A DNA stretch of 8,324 bases from Beijerinckiaceae bacterium (GTDB lineage Bacteria; Pseudomonadota; Alphaproteobacteria; Rhizobiales; Beijerinckiaceae): assembly GCA_947458675.1 (NCBI GenBank), contig CANHAW010000074.1, positions 1-8,324 of the forward strand. Direction: 5' to 3'. Under the pieces are notes generated by a model, which ran no database searches, was not told where the DNA came from, and was given only the letters and a program-made list of their open reading frames with translations. The position numbers and the translations under genes are program-made. Shown piece after piece: positions 5,193-8,324 of the stretch. Numbering within the stretch: the stretch's first letter is position 1; the number at the start of each line of letters is the position of its first letter.

Positions 5193-8042
5193 ATGACGCT
5201 TGCGACCGAAACTTCTTCCCGTTCACGCGCCCGCGGCCGCGCCGAGCCCGGCAAGAGCGCGGTGATCGATCGCGCCAAGCTCGATGCCGATATTGCAGAC
5301 CTCGCCCTTAAACATGAAGGCGACAAGCAGGCTCTGCGCAAGGCGGCGATGGAGCGTTTTCGTGAGGCGCTGGAGCGGGGCCGCGAAAAGGCGCGCGACA
5401 TTCTCATGGAAAATGGACGCGGCCTTGCCTGCGCCGGTCGCCTGTCTTTTCTGGAAGACGAGCTGATCTCCTCCATCCATCATTACGTCGTCACTTATGT
5501 CTATCCGGCGGTCAACCCGTCTTCGGCCGAGCGCATTTGCATTGCAGCTGTTGGCGGCTATGGACGCGACACGCTGGCGCCGGGCTCTGACATCGATCTG
5601 CTTTTTCTTCTGCCCTACAAGCAGACGCCCTGGAGCGAGAGCGTCATCGAGGCCGTTCTCTACATGCTCTGGGATCTGCGCCAGAAAGTCGGTCATTCAA
5701 CGCGCTCTGTCGATGAATGCCTGCGTCAGGCGCGCGAGGATATGACGGTGCGCACCGCTTTGCTTGAAGCGCGCTTCATTCTCGGCGATCGCCAGCTTTT
5801 TGAGGATATGCGCAAGCGCTTCGAGACGGAGATCGTCCATCATACGGCGGCTGAATTTGTGGTGGCGAAACTGGCCGAGCGCGACCAGCGCATCACCCGC
5901 GCCGGCACATCGCGCTATCTGGTTGAGCCGAATGTGAAGGAAAGCAAGGGCGGCCTGCGCGATCTCAATACGCTGTTCTGGATTTCCAAATATGTGTATC
6001 GCGTCCGCGATGCATCTGAGCTCGTTCAGGCGGGCCTGTTCACGCCGGCCGAATGGCTGCTGTTTCAAAGATGCGAAGAGTTTTTATGGCGCGTGCGCTG
6101 CCATTTGCATTTTCTGACCGGCCGTTCCGAAGAGCGATTGAGCTTCGATGTGCAGCGGGCCATTGCCGAGCGTCTCGGCTATACGTCGCGCGCAGGCCTG
6201 TCGGCGGTCGAGCGCTTCATGAAACATTATTTTCTTGTCGCCAAGGATGTCGGCGATCTCACCGCCATTGTCTGCGCTGCACTCGAAGAGCGTGAAGCCA
6301 AGCCGCGCGCCATGCTCGATCGTTTCATGGGGCGCCTGCGCAATGCGCGCCGTGTTTTGCCTGGCAGCGATTTCACCATCGAGCATGGGCGTATCAATGT
6401 CACGGCAGACAATATTTTCCAGCGCGATCCGGTCAATCTGATCCGTCTTTATCATCTGGCTGACAAGCATGAGCTTGCCATCCATCCCGATACCAATCGG
6501 CTTGTCACCCAATCGTTGAAAAAGATCGATGCGAAATTGCGCAACGATCCCGAGGCCAATCGGCTTTTTCTCGAGATTTTGACCTCGCGCCGCACGCCCG
6601 AGCCGGTGCTGCGCGTCATGAATGAAGCCGGCGTGCTTGGCCGTTTCATCCCGGATTTCGGCAAGATCGTCGCGATGATGCAATTCAACATGTATCATCA
6701 TTACACGGTCGATGAGCATTTGCTCCGCACCGTCGGCATTATGTCGGGCATTGAATCCAAGCGCCTGGCGGAAGACCATCCGGTCTGCGTTGAAATTCTT
6801 CCCTCGATCCAGAATCGCACGGCGCTTTATGTCGCGCTTTTCCTGCATGATGTCGCCAAGGGTCGCGATGAGGATCATTCCATTGGCGGCGCGCGTGTGG
6901 CGCGCAGCCTGTGTCCGCGCTTTGGCCTGTCGGAAGCCGAGACCGAGACGGTCGCCTGGCTGATCGAGAATCATCTCGTCATGTCCAACACGGCGCAAAG
7001 CCGCGACCTTTCCGATCCCAAGACGATCCAGACATTTGCTGCAACCGTGCAGACATTGGAGCGGCTGCGCATGCTGCTTGTGCTCACCGTCTGCGACATT
7101 CGCGCTGTCGGGCCGGGCGTGTGGAATGGCTGGAAGGGCCAATTGCTGCGCACACTTTATTGGGAGACCGAAGTCGTCATTGCGGGCGGCCATTCGGCCA
7201 TCGATCGCAAGCAGCGCGTGCTTCATGCGCAAGATGAATTGCGCAAGGGGCTGCCGGGCTGGTCGGATCCGGAATTCGATGCTTATGCGGCGCGTCATTA
7301 TCCGGCCTATTGGCTCAAGGTCGATCTCGCGCACAAGATCAAACACGCCAATCTCCTGCGCCTCACCGAAGTTGAAATGCGCTCCTTGGCGACCGAGACG
7401 GCAACAGATGCTTTCCGTGGCGTCACCGAATTGACGGTGGTGGCGCCCGATCATCCGCGTCTTCTGTCGATCATTGCAGGTGCCTGTGCGGCCTCTGGTG
7501 CGAATATTGTCGATGCGCAGATTTTCACGACCACCGATGGCCTTGCGCTGGATACGATTTCAATCAGCCGCGCCTTCGATCGCGACGAGGATGAAATGCG
7601 CCGCGCCGCGCGCGTCGCCGATGCGATCGAAAAAGCGCTGCGCGGCCAGATCAGACTGAGCGACGCCATTGCCAGCCGCATCGGCCAGCCCAAAGCCGCC
7701 GACAAGACCTTCCCGCTCGCTCCCGAAGTGACCATCGACAATAATCTGTCGAATCGTTACACGGTGCTCGAAGTCTCCGGCCTCGATCGTCCGGGCCTTT
7801 TGTTCGATCTCACCGCCGCTCTGTCCCGGCTCAATCTGAACATTGGTTCGGCCCATATCGCCACTTTCGGCGAAAAGGCGGTCGACGTGTTCTATGTGAC
7901 CGATCTGACCGGCCTCAAGATCACCGCATCCTCGCGCGAGGGGGCGATCCGGCGCAATCTTCTCGAGGTCTTTGAAGCCCAGCCCAAGGACGCCCAGTCC
8001 AAGCCGGCGCCCAAACGCAAGGCTGACGGCGCTCAGGCTTGA
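5193..8042 (+). CDS. glnD: Bifunctional PII uridylyltransferase/uridylyl-removing enzyme GlnD
   Basis: The cytoplasmic glutamine sensor of nitrogen control: it uridylylates PII proteins (GlnB/GlnK) when glutamine is low and removes UMP when it is high. From ATG 5193 it has 949 residues. Domains: N-terminal nucleotidyltransferase with GGYGR (121-125) and the metal-binding GSDID (131-135; D133, D135); the GlnD-type segment VEPNVKESKGGLRDL (about 244-258); an HD hydrolase domain with H509, H552-D553, H594 and a likely D635; two ACT domains, starting near ELTVVAPDHPR (746) and YTVLEVSGLDRPG (856), which sense glutamine. Both catalytic centres look intact. A Lys/Pro/Ala-rich tail (about 929-949) and a basic, Ser/Arg-rich N-terminus are less conserved. 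ATG 5193 is preferred over GTG 5163 on codon type, but neither has a good Shine-Dalgarno; the start is the least certain part. It lies 104 bases after gshB and 64 before grpE. Confidence 0.96.
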   Translation: MTLATETSSRSRARGRAEPGKSAVIDRAKLDADIADLALKHEGDKQALRKAAMERFREALERGREKARDILMENGRGLACAGRLSFLEDELISSIHHYVVTYVYPAVNPSSAERICIAAVGGYGRDTLAPGSDIDLLFLLPYKQTPWSESVIEAVLYMLWDLRQKVGHSTRSVDECLRQAREDMTVRTALLEARFILGDRQLFEDMRKRFETEIVHHTAAEFVVAKLAERDQRITRAGTSRYLVEPNVKESKGGLRDLNTLFWISKYVYRVRDASELVQAGLFTPAEWLLFQRCEEFLWRVRCHLHFLTGRSEERLSFDVQRAIAERLGYTSRAGLSAVERFMKHYFLVAKDVGDLTAIVCAALEEREAKPRAMLDRFMGRLRNARRVLPGSDFTIEHGRINVTADNIFQRDPVNLIRLYHLADKHELAIHPDTNRLVTQSLKKIDAKLRNDPEANRLFLEILTSRRTPEPVLRVMNEAGVLGRFIPDFGKIVAMMQFNMYHHYTVDEHLLRTVGIMSGIESKRLAEDHPVCVEILPSIQNRTALYVALFLHDVAKGRDEDHSIGGARVARSLCPRFGLSEAETETVAWLIENHLVMSNTAQSRDLSDPKTIQTFAATVQTLERLRMLLVLTVCDIRAVGPGVWNGWKGQLLRTLYWETEVVIAGGHSAIDRKQRVLHAQDELRKGLPGWSDPEFDAYAARHYPAYWLKVDLAHKIKHANLLRLTEVEMRSLATETATDAFRGVTELTVVAPDHPRLLSIIAGACAASGANIVDAQIFTTTDGLALDTISISRAFDRDEDEMRRAARVADAIEKALRGQIRLSDAIASRIGQPKAADKTFPLAPEVTIDNNLSNRYTVLEVSGLDRPGLLFDLTAALSRLNLNIGSAHIATFGEKAVDVFYVTDLTGLKITASSREGAIRRNLLEVFEAQPKDAQSKPAPKRKADGAQA

Positions 8043-8066
8043 TTTTTGTGAGGCGAGCCCTGATAT
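8038..8066 (+). promoter_or_regulatory. Candidate promoter (possibly RpoH-type) upstream of grpE
   Basis: CTTGATT (8038-8044), overlapping the glnD stop codon, and CCTGATAT (8059-8066) resemble the CTTGA... and C-rich/TAT-containing elements of alphaproteobacterial RpoH (sigma-32) promoters. RNA would start near 8073, about 34 bases before the grpE ATG. grpE is a classic heat-shock gene, which makes such a promoter expected, but the match was judged by eye. No CIRCE (HrcA operator) inverted repeat is seen in 8043-8106. Confidence 0.3.
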
Positions 8067-8106
8067 CCCCCTCGACCCGCTGTTTTTCAGAAATATCGAA
8101 AGTCCG

Positions 8107-8324
8107 ATGAAAGATCAGAAGACGCCAGATACCGAGCCCGTCCACGCGCCCCGCGATGCCGAGGGCGGAGCCCATGAGAGCTCGCTGACTTCCGAGGCCT
8201 CGCCCCAATCGCCCATCGGCGAGCCCGAGCCCTTTACCGAGATCGAAAATCTCCTGCAGGAAAATCAGGCGCTCAAGGACAAAGTTCTGCGCACCATGGC
8301 GGAGATGGAAAATCTGCGTCGTCG
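8107..8324 (+). CDS. grpE: Nucleotide exchange factor GrpE (5' part, cut by window end)
   Basis: The first 72 codons of the DnaK co-chaperone that releases ADP from DnaK during protein refolding. Residues 1-44 are acidic, Pro/Ser/Ala-rich and disordered in appearance, as in most GrpE N-termini. Then comes the start of the long coiled-coil helix, ENLLQENQALKDKVLRTMAEMENLRRR (about 47-73); the AEMENLRRR motif is diagnostic for GrpE. ATG 8107 is the first standard start in frame after the glnD stop; upstream bases CGAAAGTCCG give only a weak ribosome binding site. The catalytic beta-domain lies outside the window. The gene follows glnD in the same direction with a 64-base gap. Confidence 0.9.
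   Translation, partial: MKDQKTPDTEPVHAPRDAEGGAHESSLTSEASPQSPIGEPEPFTEIENLLQENQALKDKVLRTMAEMENLRR

Noticed and set aside
6084..7454. 456-codon open frame on the minus strand inside glnD
   Set aside because: It is antisense to the HD and linker region of an intact, conserved GlnD. No motif or ribosome binding site supports it.
8043..8106. CIRCE operator (TTAGCACTC-N9-GAGTGCTAA) before grpE
   Set aside because: Searched by eye; neither half is present.
1..8324. Novel defence, mobile or biosynthetic system in the window
   Set aside because: Every long coding region belongs to a known housekeeping family and intact gene order leaves no unexplained stretch above about 220 bases; no transposase, integrase, toxin-antitoxin pair, CRISPR repeats or direct-repeat boundaries were seen.

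Overview
The window is an ordinary chromosomal housekeeping segment from a moderately GC-rich alphaproteobacterium, most likely of the order Hyphomicrobiales (Rhizobiales). The evidence is the gene content and order (rdgB end, hemW, LpoA-like lipoprotein, rsmI, yraN, gshB), the bifunctional GlnD with two C-terminal ACT domains, and a CATTGCGAG-type palindromic repeat of a kind common in this group. The genus cannot be fixed from the sequence alone.

Layout. Bases 1-32 look like the last codons of rdgB. A degenerate palindromic dispersed repeat fills the gap to hemW (radical SAM haem chaperone, +). HemW runs tail to tail, with 3 bases between stop codons, into a minus-strand gene for a periplasmic-binding-protein-like lipoprotein of the 'penicillin-binding protein activator' (LpoA C-domain-like) family. 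Its upstream region (about 2505-2722) is a divergent promoter region shared with rsmI, and contains an AT-rich island with an 11-bp imperfect inverted repeat. On the plus strand follow rsmI (16S rRNA ribose methyltransferase), yraN (nuclease-fold protein of unknown role), gshB (glutathione synthetase), glnD (PII uridylyltransferase/uridylyl-removing enzyme) and the first 72 codons of grpE, cut by the window end.

How the genes relate. rsmI and yraN are translationally overlapping, and yraN apparently starts with a CTG codon in a CTGA overlap preceded by GGAGG. The lipoprotein, rsmI and yraN form the same conserved neighbourhood as E. coli yraM(lpoA)/yraL(rsmI)/yraN. gshB, glnD and grpE lie in the same direction but are separated by gaps of 64-111 bases, so each may have its own promoter. 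The functions are unrelated: haem trafficking, envelope, ribosome modification, thiol synthesis, nitrogen signalling and protein folding. 

I found no mobile element, CRISPR array, tRNA/rRNA, phage or defence gene and no evidence of a novel multi-gene system. The points worth a second look are the CTG start of yraN, the mirrored promoter-like dyad at 2632-2670, the Tat-like lipoprotein signal with a probable TTG start, the palindromic repeat before hemW, and the placement of grpE after glnD with a possible heat-shock promoter.
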